This document shows positions 48,981 through 58,757 of a stretch of 64,000 nucleotides of DNA, one piece after another (position 1 is the first letter of the stretch; the number at the start of each line of letters is the position of its first letter). The notes beneath the pieces are model-generated. The model ran no database searches and was not told the DNA's origin. It saw nothing but the letters and a program-made list of their open reading frames with translations. Source of the stretch: Mycetohabitans endofungorum (GTDB lineage Bacteria; Pseudomonadota; Gammaproteobacteria; Burkholderiales; Burkholderiaceae); the NCBI RefSeq assembly GCF_037477895.1, contig NZ_CP132745.1, forward strand, positions 372,001 to 436,000, written 5' to 3'. A program made the position numbers and the translations under genes.

Positions 48981-50414
48981 ATGGATTTTGATCCTAACCT
49001 TGCCTCTATCAGCGCTCAGGTGACTATGTGCGCAATGCAGAGCCAGCAAAACCATCATGCTGCTACAGCCGCACCACCTGGCTCATTACGTCAGGTGGCA
49101 CCCGAGAACACATGTACGTTGAAAGAGCCGCTGATCTGTACAGCGGAAAATCAAGCCAAAGAACCAGCCAATGGCTCAACAATAGTTAGTAAAAACCGTC
49201 CGACAACCTACCGAGATCTGCCGCCCGAAATCATCCAGCAGGTAGCTGACTACCTACCCTTTTATCTTATCGGCGATTTATCGACCGTGGACAGGCGCAC
49301 ATACCACGTGCTGCGAGAACAGCGGCTACGCTATCTTTGCTATGCACGCGCCATGCGCCTAGGAGAAAGAACTTTTAATTTAACATCAGTGCTTCAGTTG
49401 TTAGCCGAGATTGAACGCATCCGCGTAAACCCTGCGTTGCGCGCTGAGCCACTCAGAACGCTGGGGTGGCTAATATTAGACTTGCCCGATGCGCAAAAGC
49501 CAACGGCGTTCTCACTTATTTTTGAGGCTGCAGACCGCATGCCCCAAAAGCAACGCTTGCAGCTACAAAAAGCGATGATCAAACTTATAAGCGATTGTCC
49601 GGCCCCGCAGCGACTCAAAATGTATAATTTTGCGTATGCAATGGCAGAACGACGAGGCAGAGAACAAGACAATACCTGGGCCGAGCTGGCATCGCTGCTA
49701 GAATGCCTGCCAATTGACCCCTCGCAGTTTGAAAGCGAATATCGGGTTTTCCTAAACCGGCTTCCTAATTTAGGCACGACCGGACAAGCCGATTTGATTA
49801 CAAAACTGGCGGAGCTCCTGCTGCGTTTGCACTGGAATGTCAATGAGACGAAAGCTGCCGAATATTATGGAATACTCCAACAATGGGCACAGCGCTTGCC
49901 GCCGTCGCACCAAGGTGCGCCGATTGGCGCATTGGCCGAGACAATATGGGTCGTTCCAGATTCTCAAAGGCCGGAGTACTTCTCCAATATGCGTCGCATG
50001 ACGTTGTCATTGCCGAATCACCAATTGGGTAGCGCGTTGCGCAACCTGCCATGTGCGCTAAAGTATCTACCGTCCGCTTTACATGCGTATGAATTTTCGC
50101 TGCTCGAAACCACCATTCAACGCGTGGAGCCTTCGCAGCGTAGTATGGCGGCGTTTGGGTTAATATTAAGTGCAGTGATGCTAAAAGACACCCTACCATT
50201 GAAACACATATGGCAACTCGCACTACGCCTACTTGACGGCGGCGATGAAACGGACGTTGTGGACGTGCTTGAAGCAGTGAAAGATATGTGTTTGATGCTA
50301 AGATTATCCTCCGAGCAAAAAAGAGATTTTAAAATTGAAATCATGGCTTTTATCGAGCGTAACAAACTTACTCAAAATACCCACACCTCTCTGCTTAGAT
50401 ACATTACCGAGTAG
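48981..50414 (+). CDS. F-box-like protein 3, candidate host-directed effector
   Basis: A 477-residue paralog of the other two F-box proteins: start MDFDPNLASI, linker to about residue 72, F-box-like motif (TTYRDLPPEIIQQVADYLPF, then TVDRRTYHVLREQRL) and a helical-repeat C-terminus (ALPLRT-like units; MTLSLPNHQLGSALRNLP). It is the best F-box match of the three by eye. Base composition is clearly more AT-rich than the argG side, suggesting foreign origin. No Shine-Dalgarno is obvious before the ATG. Expected to work in a host cell by recruiting Skp1; the target is unknown. Confidence 0.75.
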   Translation: MDFDPNLASISAQVTMCAMQSQQNHHAATAAPPGSLRQVAPENTCTLKEPLICTAENQAKEPANGSTIVSKNRPTTYRDLPPEIIQQVADYLPFYLIGDLSTVDRRTYHVLREQRLRYLCYARAMRLGERTFNLTSVLQLLAEIERIRVNPALRAEPLRTLGWLILDLPDAQKPTAFSLIFEAADRMPQKQRLQLQKAMIKLISDCPAPQRLKMYNFAYAMAERRGREQDNTWAELASLLECLPIDPSQFESEYRVFLNRLPNLGTTGQADLITKLAELLLRLHWNVNETKAAEYYGILQQWAQRLPPSHQGAPIGALAETIWVVPDSQRPEYFSNMRRMTLSLPNHQLGSALRNLPCALKYLPSALHAYEFSLLETTIQRVEPSQRSMAAFGLILSAVMLKDTLPLKHIWQLALRLLDGGDETDVVDVLEAVKDMCLMLRLSSEQKRDFKIEIMAFIERNKLTQNTHTSLLRYITE

Positions 50415-50577
50415 CGTTGTCTTATACTATTTTTCCGACGACCGTCACCAGTGTCTAGCATACGCACGAATGCGGCCATCGGTTTCATCAGTTCTTATTA
50501 TGGAAAAACTTAAATTATGAACTAACTAAAATTAGGCGACCCTTTGCATTTCATGCAACACCCAATCAACCAAAAAC

Positions 50578-52464
50578 TTAAACGTTAACGCTGTTATGCA
50601 CACCAGCACCACTGTTTAATATACTCCTTATATTTTCTATACCCCTAAGTCTTTCAACAAACATTTTTATATCACTTCTAAATCTTAGCTCAACCCCTTT
50701 ATCCAAAACATATTGACCCATCAGCTCATCGACTTGCCTTCTGCAATGGCTCCCGATCAAAATATTCGCCAAATCAATATCAAAACCCTTAGTGTCCAAC
50801 CAATAAGAAAAAACTTTTAATGACTTGATGTTGATATTATTATTCCCAAGACTAACCCCGTTATCCTTACAACAATTAAAAATAATATCGGAAGTTATTT
50901 TGTCTCGTGGACACAACAATTTATCGTAGTTTCCCATCAAAAGAGCTCTTTCTTTTCCGCGCAAAGCATTAATCGACCTTCTAAAGTCGCTTTTAAAGTT
51001 TTTTGATATGCTTTGATCAGATTTAAAAAGAACCTCCAGCGCATTATTAAACTCCCTATCACCCTCCGACCTTACAACACTCAACGACTCGTCAAATCCA
51101 AATTCCCTTTTTATAAAATCCTTTACTTTTGACAACGTACCACGATATACTAGAGAATCCCGAAATTCATTAAGGATATCAGCATTTTTTTCTTTAGGCG
51201 ACGACATTTGCAAGCGGAGACTAATGATATTACGCGCGTCACTAGCCAGAGTGGGCGCCGAAGAATTTTCCAAATTCAAACCATCATAGCCCGTCATTTG
51301 CGAAAATCGCTTCCCCCTCTCCCACTCAAGCAAATACTTAAATTTGCCAATAGCCCTATCAAGCTTAGATCTATATTTATAATTTATTTTTAAATCAGCA
51401 TCGTTTTTAAACAAATCAAACGAAGTAGTAGGATTGTAAATATTTGTTCGATCTGTAACCGGCTGACTCCTCAAATAATCAGACAAACTGCCTCCATGCT
51501 TCACATTTAGCCAATGAGAAAAATAACGCAAAATGCCCGACAACCGTCCATCCTCGAATGGTTTATGCCTAAATTCCGGGCAAGCTTCCCCTAAAGAGGC
51601 AAAGCGGTCTTCTAAGTCGGACAGGATCAACTCGTCCTCTCGTGACAAAATAAAATTCATTTCTGGCACGAAACGAGTATTCGCTACACCAACAACACCT
51701 GCAGCCGCGTTAAGACCAGCAAGATATTGCTGGATTGTCGCAGCATTAGAAACTACGCTGGTTCCGGCATGCTCGGCTGTTAGCGGTTGCTGCTGGTTGG
51801 ACGCTGAAGGCGATCGAAGACGCCGGAACATGTTGCTAAGCGACGACACATTGACGGGTGGACGCTGTAAATACTGATCTTCAACCGTAGCCGGTTCATC
51901 ACGTCGTGTTGGCCTCGATTGACCTCGAATGGGCGAGCCGCTGCGAGTTCGCACCCGTGTCCATACACTCGTATTATCCGAACGGGTATGGTTTTCAAAA
52001 TCGAACGGATGCCGAATGTCATCATTCAACGCATCATCTAATTGCGCAAAGTTGACCGGCTCAGTTATAGAGAATTGCTGACGCCTACCTCGCCGAAGCG
52101 GGCTACTATTTGCCGGGATCGTCCTTGCCGGATCCGACGACCAAGTCATGACTGCCTCCTGACGAGCCCGACGTGACGAACGGACGCGTGGCTGTCCTTG
52201 ACGCGATGTGGCGTCGGCGCCCGTTTGCGTTAAGCCGTCCGATTGTTGAAAATTTCTAGTACTGGAGGAATTTGCCAGGGTCCTTATTGTCGGGTCCGAC
52301 GACCAGGTCATGATCGCCCCCTGAAGAACCCGGGGTGACGAATGAACGCGTGGCTGTCCTTGACGCGATATGGCGTCAGCGCCTGTTTGCGTTACACCGT
52401 CCGGTTGTTGAAAATTCGCAGCGTTGGAAGAATGAGCGTGAGAAAAAACGTTGAAGGGATTCAT
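50578..52464 (-). CDS. AT-rich candidate effector with tandem N-terminal repeat and FSxWL modules
   Basis: About 628 residues, no signal peptide or membrane segment. The N-terminal third is disordered and Ser/Arg/Gln-rich with two tandem 54-residue units (NFQQxDGxTQTGADAxSRQG...MTWSSDP). The C-terminal two thirds is helical with three degenerate modules: FSHWL near residue 310, a weaker copy near 430-510, and FSYWL near 550. Such FSxWL modules recall repeat regions of rhizobial type III effectors such as NopD; this is memory, not a search. The true start is taken as ATG 52464 (MNPFNVFSHAHS); the frame is open from a TTG at 52530. It is one of the most AT-rich genes here. A one-mismatch hrp_II-like box lies upstream. 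Confidence 0.65.
   Translation of the reverse strand: MNPFNVFSHAHSSNAANFQQPDGVTQTGADAISRQGQPRVHSSPRVLQGAIMTWSSDPTIRTLANSSSTRNFQQSDGLTQTGADATSRQGQPRVRSSRRARQEAVMTWSSDPARTIPANSSPLRRGRRQQFSITEPVNFAQLDDALNDDIRHPFDFENHTRSDNTSVWTRVRTRSGSPIRGQSRPTRRDEPATVEDQYLQRPPVNVSSLSNMFRRLRSPSASNQQQPLTAEHAGTSVVSNAATIQQYLAGLNAAAGVVGVANTRFVPEMNFILSREDELILSDLEDRFASLGEACPEFRHKPFEDGRLSGILRYFSHWLNVKHGGSLSDYLRSQPVTDRTNIYNPTTSFDLFKNDADLKINYKYRSKLDRAIGKFKYLLEWERGKRFSQMTGYDGLNLENSSAPTLASDARNIISLRLQMSSPKEKNADILNEFRDSLVYRGTLSKVKDFIKREFGFDESLSVVRSEGDREFNNALEVLFKSDQSISKNFKSDFRRSINALRGKERALLMGNYDKLLCPRDKITSDIIFNCCKDNGVSLGNNNINIKSLKVFSYWLDTKGFDIDLANILIGSHCRRQVDELMGQYVLDKGVELRFRSDIKMFVERLRGIENIRSILNSGAGVHNSVNV
52093..52416 (-). 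repeat. Two tandem 162-bp coding repeats
   Basis: Units 52255-52416 and 52093-52254 encode 54-residue repeats that share most positions, including TGADA, SRQGQPRV and MTWSSDP. Both are in frame inside the candidate effector. Confidence 0.85.
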
Positions 52465-52625
52465 TAAAAAGCGAACAGCGTTGCGGCTGCGTTCTCCGGT
52501 GGACAAACCAGAGCATATTTTGCTAAACAACGCCTTTACGAGTACATGCTACTACGAAACGGGTTCATGGCTAACGCACTATCTAGTGTTGCCGCCCTCA
52601 ACAAAATAATCTAGTCATGCAAATC

Positions 52626-52661
52626 ATATAGGCATCCATATAATAATATGGATGCCTATAT
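52626..52661. repeat. Perfect 16-bp inverted repeat, AATA loop
   Basis: ATATAGGCATCCATAT and its exact reverse complement flank AATA. No T-tract follows on either strand. It lies in the gene-free stretch 52531-52865, 160 bp upstream of the candidate effector and 200 bp beyond the end of the ProQ-like gene, so it may be an operator or a processed mRNA hairpin. Confidence 0.8.
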
Positions 52662-52865
52662 ACTGGCAGCAAGCTTACACATACCTTGCATGTTTACCTT
52701 TACAAGTTAAACATGCTGACTACGCCGTTACATATCACGATGCAGGTGTGTTCGGACACGGCAACTAAACAGCAGGGCTCCGTGATGTGGTCAACGCCAA
52801 GCGCTCGTGCACATCATTATGCGCATCGCTGCTGCACTGGCGCAGCAGCTGGAATCTGCCCGGCC

Positions 52866-53591
52866 TCACTCCAAATTTGTCTTCCGGTCTTGGGTTGTTT
52901 CATGCGCTTCGACCGACTGGGCGTCCGGACATTCCATCTGCTGCGCGCCCACCGATGCGTGCGCCGATGGCGGCTGCGCCGACGTCTTGGCTATCCGCGC
53001 TTCGTTTGACAAGCATGCCGCGTCGGTCTTCGCCTTCGCGCGTTGTCGTTTGGCACCGCCATGCGGATGCGAGCGCCGTGACGCCAGCCAGCGCGCGCGC
53101 GCTGCCTGCGGCGCTGAAACCTCACCGACAGGATTACCTTGCAAATCGACACGCGCAGCATGTTCGACAAGGCAACTCCAGTAACGATTACCCTGACACC
53201 ACGTCGCGATCGCCTCCTTGATTTGCGCTTCGGTCAGCCCAAGCTCTTTCGCATGCTGCATTGCATCAATATGAATACCGAGTTTGAGCGGCAGCTTCGG
53301 TTCGGGTTTTTTAGGAAAAGACTTGGGAAAATGCTTCTGCAAGCGCCAGATCGCTTCCACTACCGGATCGACCGGTTTATTGCTCTGTGCAACGGGCCGC
53401 TGCTGGCCGCCCTGCCCGGTTCGTGCCAGCTTTGCATGATAAGCCGCAGATTGTTGCTTGCTCTGCTGCTTGCCTTGTTCGGCATGCTGCGGCCCACCTC
53501 GTTCCGTACGCTGCTTCGCCTGCTCAGCACGTTGCTGTTTAGCCTGTGCAGCGAGTTGCTGCTTCAGCGCGGCAAGTTGCTCAAAACCCAT
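52866..53591 (-). CDS. ProQ/FinO-domain RNA-binding protein
   Basis: A 241-residue protein with a Gln/Ala/Lys-rich coiled N-terminus (about 1-70), a ProQ/FinO domain at about 75-165 (AIWRLQKHFPKSFPKKPEPK, LPLKLGIHIDAM and WCQGNRYWSCLVEHAARVDL are hallmark segments), and a basic, low-complexity tail. The family binds structured small RNAs and mRNA ends to guide post-transcriptional control. The ATG at 53591 is clear. Alone on its transcript as far as can be seen. Confidence 0.92.
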   Translation of the reverse strand: MGFEQLAALKQQLAAQAKQQRAEQAKQRTERGGPQHAEQGKQQSKQQSAAYHAKLARTGQGGQQRPVAQSNKPVDPVVEAIWRLQKHFPKSFPKKPEPKLPLKLGIHIDAMQHAKELGLTEAQIKEAIATWCQGNRYWSCLVEHAARVDLQGNPVGEVSAPQAARARWLASRRSHPHGGAKRQRAKAKTDAACLSNEARIAKTSAQPPSAHASVGAQQMECPDAQSVEAHETTQDRKTNLE

Positions 53592-53770
53592 GTTGCTTGT
53601 TATTTAAAAGGAGTCTGCCCATTGTAGCAGTTCGTCTCTGGACGCAAGAGACTGTCGTCGGTCATGAAGCCGCGTGCGGCGGCTACAGCGTACCCGAATT
53701 GACGCTAAATAAACCCTCGCTACGCTTAATCACCGTAGCACCACGCTATCGCGGCACAAGCATGCAGGTT

Positions 53771-54880
53771 TTACGCGGCCTTCTCCGACGCCTTGTAGCG
53801 CTCAAGCCAGTGTGCGTAGGGTGCGGGCAGCGTCCACGCTGGCCGCTCAACACCCAGTTGACGAGCGGCGTAATAGGGCCAATGCGGATCAGCCAGGTGC
53901 GCGCGACCGACCATCACGAGATCGAGTTGATCATTGGCAACCACCCGTTGAGCAAGCTCTGGCGTATCGATGCCCCAAGCCGACGCCACCGGCAATCGCG
54001 CTTCGCGGCGTACCCGCTCCGCAATCGGTGCTAGAAACGCAGGTCCCCATGGAATACGCGCTTGCGGCGTCGAAAAACCGATTGTCACACTCAACAAATC
54101 GAGCCCTTCTTGCTTAAAGCGCTTCGCAAGTTCAATCGACTCGGCAAGGGTTTGCTCATCGCGGCCGTCGTACTCGATTACGCCAAAGCGCGCGGTAAGC
54201 GGCAATCGCTCCGGCCATACAGCACGCACCGCTGCCAGCGTCTCTACCAGGAAACGGCCGCGGTTTTCGGCACTGCCTCCATACGCATCATCACGCTGGT
54301 TGGAATGCACCGAGAAAAAGCTCTGCGCCAAATAACCGTGCGCAAAGTGCAACTCGAGCCACTCAAAACCCGCGTCGAGCGCACGCTTCGCCGCTGCAGC
54401 ATAGGCGTATTTCACACGCTCAATCTCGCCTAGCGTCATCGCGCGCGGCACCTTCGGCAGATGTGCACCGAATGGCACAGCCGATGGCGCAATCGTCTGC
54501 CAGCCACGCGGATCATCGTTTGCGATGTGATCATCGCCCTCCCATGGGCGATTCGCGCTTGCCTTTCGGCCAGCATGCGCGAGTTGGATACCCGGGATCG
54601 CGCCGGCTGCCTTGATCGCCGCCACCGACGGCTCGAATGCCGCGGCCTGCGCATCGGACCACAGACCCGCGCAACCTGGCGTAATACGCCCTTCGGGAGA
54701 CACCGCGGTCGCTTCCGCAATCACCAAGCTCGCGCCACCCCGAGCGATACCTGCCAGATGCACATGGTGCCAGTCGTTCATGACTCCTTCGTTGGCCATA
54801 TACTGGCACATCGGCGGTACTGCAATGCGGTTGCGCAAGGTGACGTCTTTCAGCTTGAACGGTTCGAATAACGCGGACAT
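53771..54880 (-). CDS. Old Yellow Enzyme-type NADH:flavin oxidoreductase
   Basis: A 369-residue FMN enzyme of the YqjM/OYE class, reducing activated C=C bonds or nitro compounds. It has LRNRIAVPPMCQYMA, QLAHAGRKAS (FMN and substrate His/Asn region) and HGYLAQSFFS with N-QRDDAYGG. AAGGAG lies just upstream of the ATG. Its control region holds a palindrome also found before the adjacent TetR gene, so it is most likely repressed by that regulator, as nemA is by NemR. Confidence 0.93.
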   Translation of the reverse strand: MSALFEPFKLKDVTLRNRIAVPPMCQYMANEGVMNDWHHVHLAGIARGGASLVIAEATAVSPEGRITPGCAGLWSDAQAAAFEPSVAAIKAAGAIPGIQLAHAGRKASANRPWEGDDHIANDDPRGWQTIAPSAVPFGAHLPKVPRAMTLGEIERVKYAYAAAAKRALDAGFEWLELHFAHGYLAQSFFSVHSNQRDDAYGGSAENRGRFLVETLAAVRAVWPERLPLTARFGVIEYDGRDEQTLAESIELAKRFKQEGLDLLSVTIGFSTPQARIPWGPAFLAPIAERVRREARLPVASAWGIDTPELAQRVVANDQLDLVMVGRAHLADPHWPYYAARQLGVERPAWTLPAPYAHWLERYKASEKAA

Positions 54881-54944
54881 GAAAACTCCTTGATTACGTT
54901 AGAAGTGCCGCACCAGGTACGGTATACGATAAAACCAGCCCGAT

Positions 54945-54959
54945 TAGACTGGTCGTCTA
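54945..54959. promoter_or_regulatory. TetR-type operator upstream of the OYE gene
   Basis: TAGACTGGTCGTCTA has TAGAC/GTCTA arms and is nearly identical to 55633-55647 (13 of 15 bases). It lies 65 bp before the oxidoreductase start. Confidence 0.7.
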
Positions 54960-55011
54960 CAAACTCACTCAAAAAAGCAATGTCCAGCACATGTCGCCAC
55001 GCCCGGCGCTG

Positions 55012-55611
55012 TCACTCTGCCGGCAACTGCAGCATGCGACGTGTCATTGTCATCGCCACGTCCAACGCAGTGCCATCGCGCCGAATCTTTTCCAGCAGCG
55101 TCGCGCCGAGCCACAACTCGTACAATGTCGCAGCAGTTGGCTGCGGATCAAGCTCCACCTTTAACGAGCCATCATCAATGCCCGCCGCAATGCAAGCTGC
55201 GAGCCGCTGCACGATCTGGTCGGTACCTCGCCTGAGTGCGTCACGCATCGCCTCGGATAAGTCGCAGACTTCGGCGCCAAGCTTGACTGCAAGACACCTG
55301 CCATACGGGTCATCACTCACTTGCATCGCCTGCCAATCGGCCCAGTAGCGCATCAACCGCTCGGCAGCCGTTCCCAACGTGCGTTCAAAAAGATTATCAA
55401 CGCGGTCGATATAGTGAATGAAATAAGCATCCAGTAACGCCTCGCCAAATGCCTCTTTTGAATCAAAATAGTGGTAAAACGAACCTTTTGGCACGCCAGC
55501 AGCCGCTAGAATCTCGTTCAGACCCACGCCCGAAAAGCCCTTACGAAGCATAATGGGCTTGGCCGTGTCGAGGATATGTTGCCGCACGTCGGCAGCGGTA
55601 TTTGCACTCAT
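55012..55611 (-). CDS. TetR-family repressor (NemR-like)
   Basis: A 199-residue regulator with a TetR helix-turn-helix (about 10-55: VRQHILDTAKPIMLRKGFSG, then VPKGSFYHYFDSKEAFGEAL) and a helical effector domain containing Cys near residue 111 (CDLSEAMRD), a possible electrophile sensor. The start ATG is 55611. Two near-identical palindromes, one before its own gene and one before the OYE gene, indicate autoregulation plus control of the reductase. NemR-like function is inferred from the pairing. Confidence 0.9.
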   Translation of the reverse strand: MSANTAADVRQHILDTAKPIMLRKGFSGVGLNEILAAAGVPKGSFYHYFDSKEAFGEALLDAYFIHYIDRVDNLFERTLGTAAERLMRYWADWQAMQVSDDPYGRCLAVKLGAEVCDLSEAMRDALRRGTDQIVQRLAACIAAGIDDGSLKVELDPQPTAATLYELWLGATLLEKIRRDGTALDVAMTMTRRMLQLPAE

Positions 55612-55632
55612 AAACGTAATCGTAGCGTTTAG

Positions 55633-55647
55633 TAGACCAGTCGTCTA
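55633..55647. promoter_or_regulatory. TetR-type operator upstream of the repressor gene
   Basis: TAGACCAGTCGTCTA, same arms as the element at 54945-54959, 22 bp upstream of the repressor start, where it would block its own promoter. Confidence 0.7.
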
Positions 55648-55890
55648 GAAAAGGTTACTTGGCTCCATACTTGCATCGGAGCCTCGTCTGGCGTGTAAGA
55701 CGGCCCTTTCAGTAATCTGGCAACTCGCGTGCCAAAACGCTGGCTTAATAGCGGTGCCAAGAGATTGGACGTGCTCACGTTGCTGTCCTGGCTCCGCCGT
55801 GCACGGCGCATCGGCGGCAACGAGCATGGCCAGGCGGTTGCATTTCCAATTCGCACCGCGGCCGGCCCTGCAGCCACGGTGCATCATGGC

Positions 55891-57351
55891 TCAGCCGAGG
55901 TCAACCGGTATAAAGATTTGTGCGTTGTCGCGCTGCACCAGCAACGCAACGCTGCTACCGGCCCGCGAGAGGCTTGATGCGAGTTGGGCGGGCGTCGTGA
56001 CCGGCTGGCCGTTCACCGCCAGGATGACGTCGCCAGGCTGCACGCCGGCAGCTGCTGCCGGGCCCGCCACATCCTGCACCAGTAGGCCGTGAGCTTGCAC
56101 TGCGCGTTGCTCCTGCGGCGTCAATACGCGCACCGCAACACCGAGCCGTCCCTGCGTCGCGCCTTGCGCATCGTTGGACCCGACCTTGTCGTTTGCGAAC
56201 GCGCCCAGTGTCACATTGACATCCTTCGTGCTCCTGTCCCGCCACACCTGCAGTTTTGCAGTCGTGCCCGGTTGCATCGCGGCGATCTGCGCGGGCAGTT
56301 CCGATGAGCTTAACACCGGCGCGCCATTGACCTGCAAGATCACGTCGCCTGCCTTCAGCCCGGCCTTCGCAGCCGGTCCACCGGGCTCGACCGAACTGAT
56401 CAGCGCACCCTGCGGCTGCTTTAGGCCAAACGAGTTTGCCAGCGCCTGGTTCACACCCTGCACCGACACACCCAACCGCCCACGGCTGACGTGACCGGTC
56501 TTCACTAGCTGGTCTTTCACACGGATCGCCTCATCAATCGGGATCGCGAATGACAGGCCCTGGAAGCCACCGGTCTGAGAGTAAATCATCGAGTTGATCC
56601 CGATCACATCACCCTGCAGATTGAACAACGGCCCACCTGAATTGCCTGGATTCACCGGCACATCGGTTTGGATAAACTGCGTATAGTTTTCGTCCGGCAG
56701 CGCACGTGACTTCGCACTGATGATGCCCGACGTCACGGTGTTGTCAAAACCATACGGCGAGCCGATCGCAACAACCCACTGACCAACTTTGCTTTGCTTT
56801 GGATCACCGATCTTCACCACCGGCAGGTTGCTCGCGTCGATCTTGAGCACCGCCACATCGGACTGCTTATCGCTGCCCACCACCTTCGCGCGGAACTCGC
56901 GCTTGTCGGTCAGTCGCACGGTCACCACGTTCGCACCGTCGATCACGTGCGCGTTTGTCAGGATATATCCGTCCTTGCTGACGATGAAGCCCGAACCCAG
57001 GCTGCTGCTCGGCACCTCCTGCTGCGGGCCGAGGTTGCCGCCGAACCCGTAGAAGCGGCGGAAGAACTGGAAGAACGGATCACTCGGGTCGATTGGCAAC
57101 GGCAAGCCGCGCTGCGCGGCCTGCCGCACGATATGCTTTGCGCTGATGTTGACGACCGCCGGGCCGTACGTTTCAACCAACCCGGAGAAATCGGGTACGC
57201 CGGTCTTTGCGGCGGCTTCGGCCGGCATCATCGGAACGGCATGGGCCGACTGCACAGGCTCAATGTCCTTGCGTCCAGCGAAGTACCCGGCTGATAACGC
57301 GGCCGCCACCGCGACGGCAACGGCGCTACGCGACAGGACTTTGGTTTTCAT
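55891..57351 (-). CDS. Periplasmic Do-family serine endoprotease (DegQ/MucD type)
   Basis: A 486-residue envelope quality-control protease. It has an N-terminal membrane or signal segment (VAVAVAAALSAGYFAGR), a trypsin domain with catalytic His in TNAHVIDGA (about 137), Asp in SDVAVLKID (about 164) and Ser in NPGNSGGPLFNL (about 238), then two PDZ domains (about 290-375 and 395-480). There is no LA-loop expansion of the DegP type, so DegQ/MucD is the better name. The ATG at 57351 fits. Confidence 0.94.
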   Translation of the reverse strand: MKTKVLSRSAVAVAVAAALSAGYFAGRKDIEPVQSAHAVPMMPAEAAAKTGVPDFSGLVETYGPAVVNISAKHIVRQAAQRGLPLPIDPSDPFFQFFRRFYGFGGNLGPQQEVPSSSLGSGFIVSKDGYILTNAHVIDGANVVTVRLTDKREFRAKVVGSDKQSDVAVLKIDASNLPVVKIGDPKQSKVGQWVVAIGSPYGFDNTVTSGIISAKSRALPDENYTQFIQTDVPVNPGNSGGPLFNLQGDVIGINSMIYSQTGGFQGLSFAIPIDEAIRVKDQLVKTGHVSRGRLGVSVQGVNQALANSFGLKQPQGALISSVEPGGPAAKAGLKAGDVILQVNGAPVLSSSELPAQIAAMQPGTTAKLQVWRDRSTKDVNVTLGAFANDKVGSNDAQGATQGRLGVAVRVLTPQEQRAVQAHGLLVQDVAGPAAAAGVQPGDVILAVNGQPVTTPAQLASSLSRAGSSVALLVQRDNAQIFIPVDLG

Positions 57352-58757
57352 CGATTGCGCTCCTTGTCGGAATGACTGCTATGATGCCTGCCAGAATAGG
57401 AGCGGCCGCTTAAATCTGTCTTAAAATCTGTCCCTTCCAAGGTGATTAAACACCACGTGTCGCCTTGATGACACGCGCGGTTAAGAAATACCGTCGTGCC
57501 ACGCGTCCGGCAACATAGCCTTTCTTTTTGGACACATTCGGTCCCCGCATACTTCAGTTCATGGCAGATTCTAACCGCAGCGGCAATCACGCTCAGCACG
57601 TTATACGCGAGTGCCGCCACGCCGAAGGCTAACAGCGCCGCACGCGGCTAACTCGACGAACGAATCTCGCGGCTAAGCACCGATTTGAGCCGGTGAAACA
57701 GATCCTCGATGCTCCAGCGTCGCTGGTATAGCCGGGATTGTGGCACGCCATCCTAGGTTTGTAACATTACAATCATGATGCTGACTTTTTCTTTTTCATC
57801 AGCCACAGCGGCACTCGTGGGCTTCCATTGCCTGCGCTGCGCCCATGATCCACGCCCTGCTTCTGCTAACTCCGCTTGATGTGCTAACACTGCCCGCCGC
57901 GCTTGACGGTCGTGACCGCACCAACCGCTCACTCGGACGCCGACAGCTTGCCACCGATGATGATCTCAATGCGATCCGCGCATAGCCGACACGAAAACTA
58001 CGTTTGAAGACTACCGCAAGGAACCCAAACAGCCCAATATGACCGGTTGTATTACCGCAACCTTTCGCCACTCCCGCGCACCGTTACGGCATTGCACAAT
58101 ATATCACTAGAGGACCTAGATTGTATTTGCATTCAACGGAGAGCCCTCGTAGTACGTAAAAATTCTTTTCTTGATGGCATTCCTATTCGATCCACATATT
58201 TTTGAATAGTTTTCCTGGTTTCATTATTACGAATTTGGCGCACCTCAACGCGACAGAGAGCCCATTGTTTCATTACAGTTATTTTTGGAGATGAACGTGG
58301 TACAACTGCATCGCCAAACTCAAATTTTTGACGGTTTGAATAATAGCAAGAAGCTTGCATTTTTCAAGAAATGGCCTATAGTGATTCTCAATTTATTAAT
58401 TCAACCTCCGATCGCGCAGTTAGGCATGGTGTTTGCGCATAAGCAAAATCATGTTATGAAATAATATACAAGATCTTGATTAGTATGAGATAGGCTAAGG
58501 CGATAGGTTGGAGTGCGACAAGCGTTTATGCCAGCGTTGCTGTTACGAGCCAAGGTGCAGCCTAGACGAAACTACACTCAGCTAATCAGCCTTGGTCAAC
58601 TGTGTGAAACCGCGTTTGGACTCAACATGCATTCTATTTTTCTTGCAAAATCACCCGCTGACTCAGCGTATCAACCGTCGAATACACCTTCGAGCCTTTA
58701 CGATGCTTTACACCATCTTAGTCAGCGCGTGTTCCTGCCCCCGGCCTTGATCACAGC
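57352..58757. other. Decayed 1.4-kb region
   Basis: Contains the IS4-type relic (57565-57749). From about 58080 it is AT-rich, with a 75-codon minus-strand frame (58133-58360) without recognisable features. No intact gene is supported. Confidence 0.4.
57565..57749 (-). mobile_element. IS4-family transposase C-terminal relic
   Basis: The minus strand reads RWSIEDLFHRLKSVLSREIR, then after an in-frame stop PRAALLAFGVAALAYNVLSV, the C-terminal end typical of IS4-type transposases (catalytic Glu in SIEDLF). Upstream catalytic parts could not be found intact. Confidence 0.6.

Noticed and set aside
58133..58360. 75-codon AT-rich frame on the minus strand
   Set aside because: No domain, no neighbour logic, in a decayed region.
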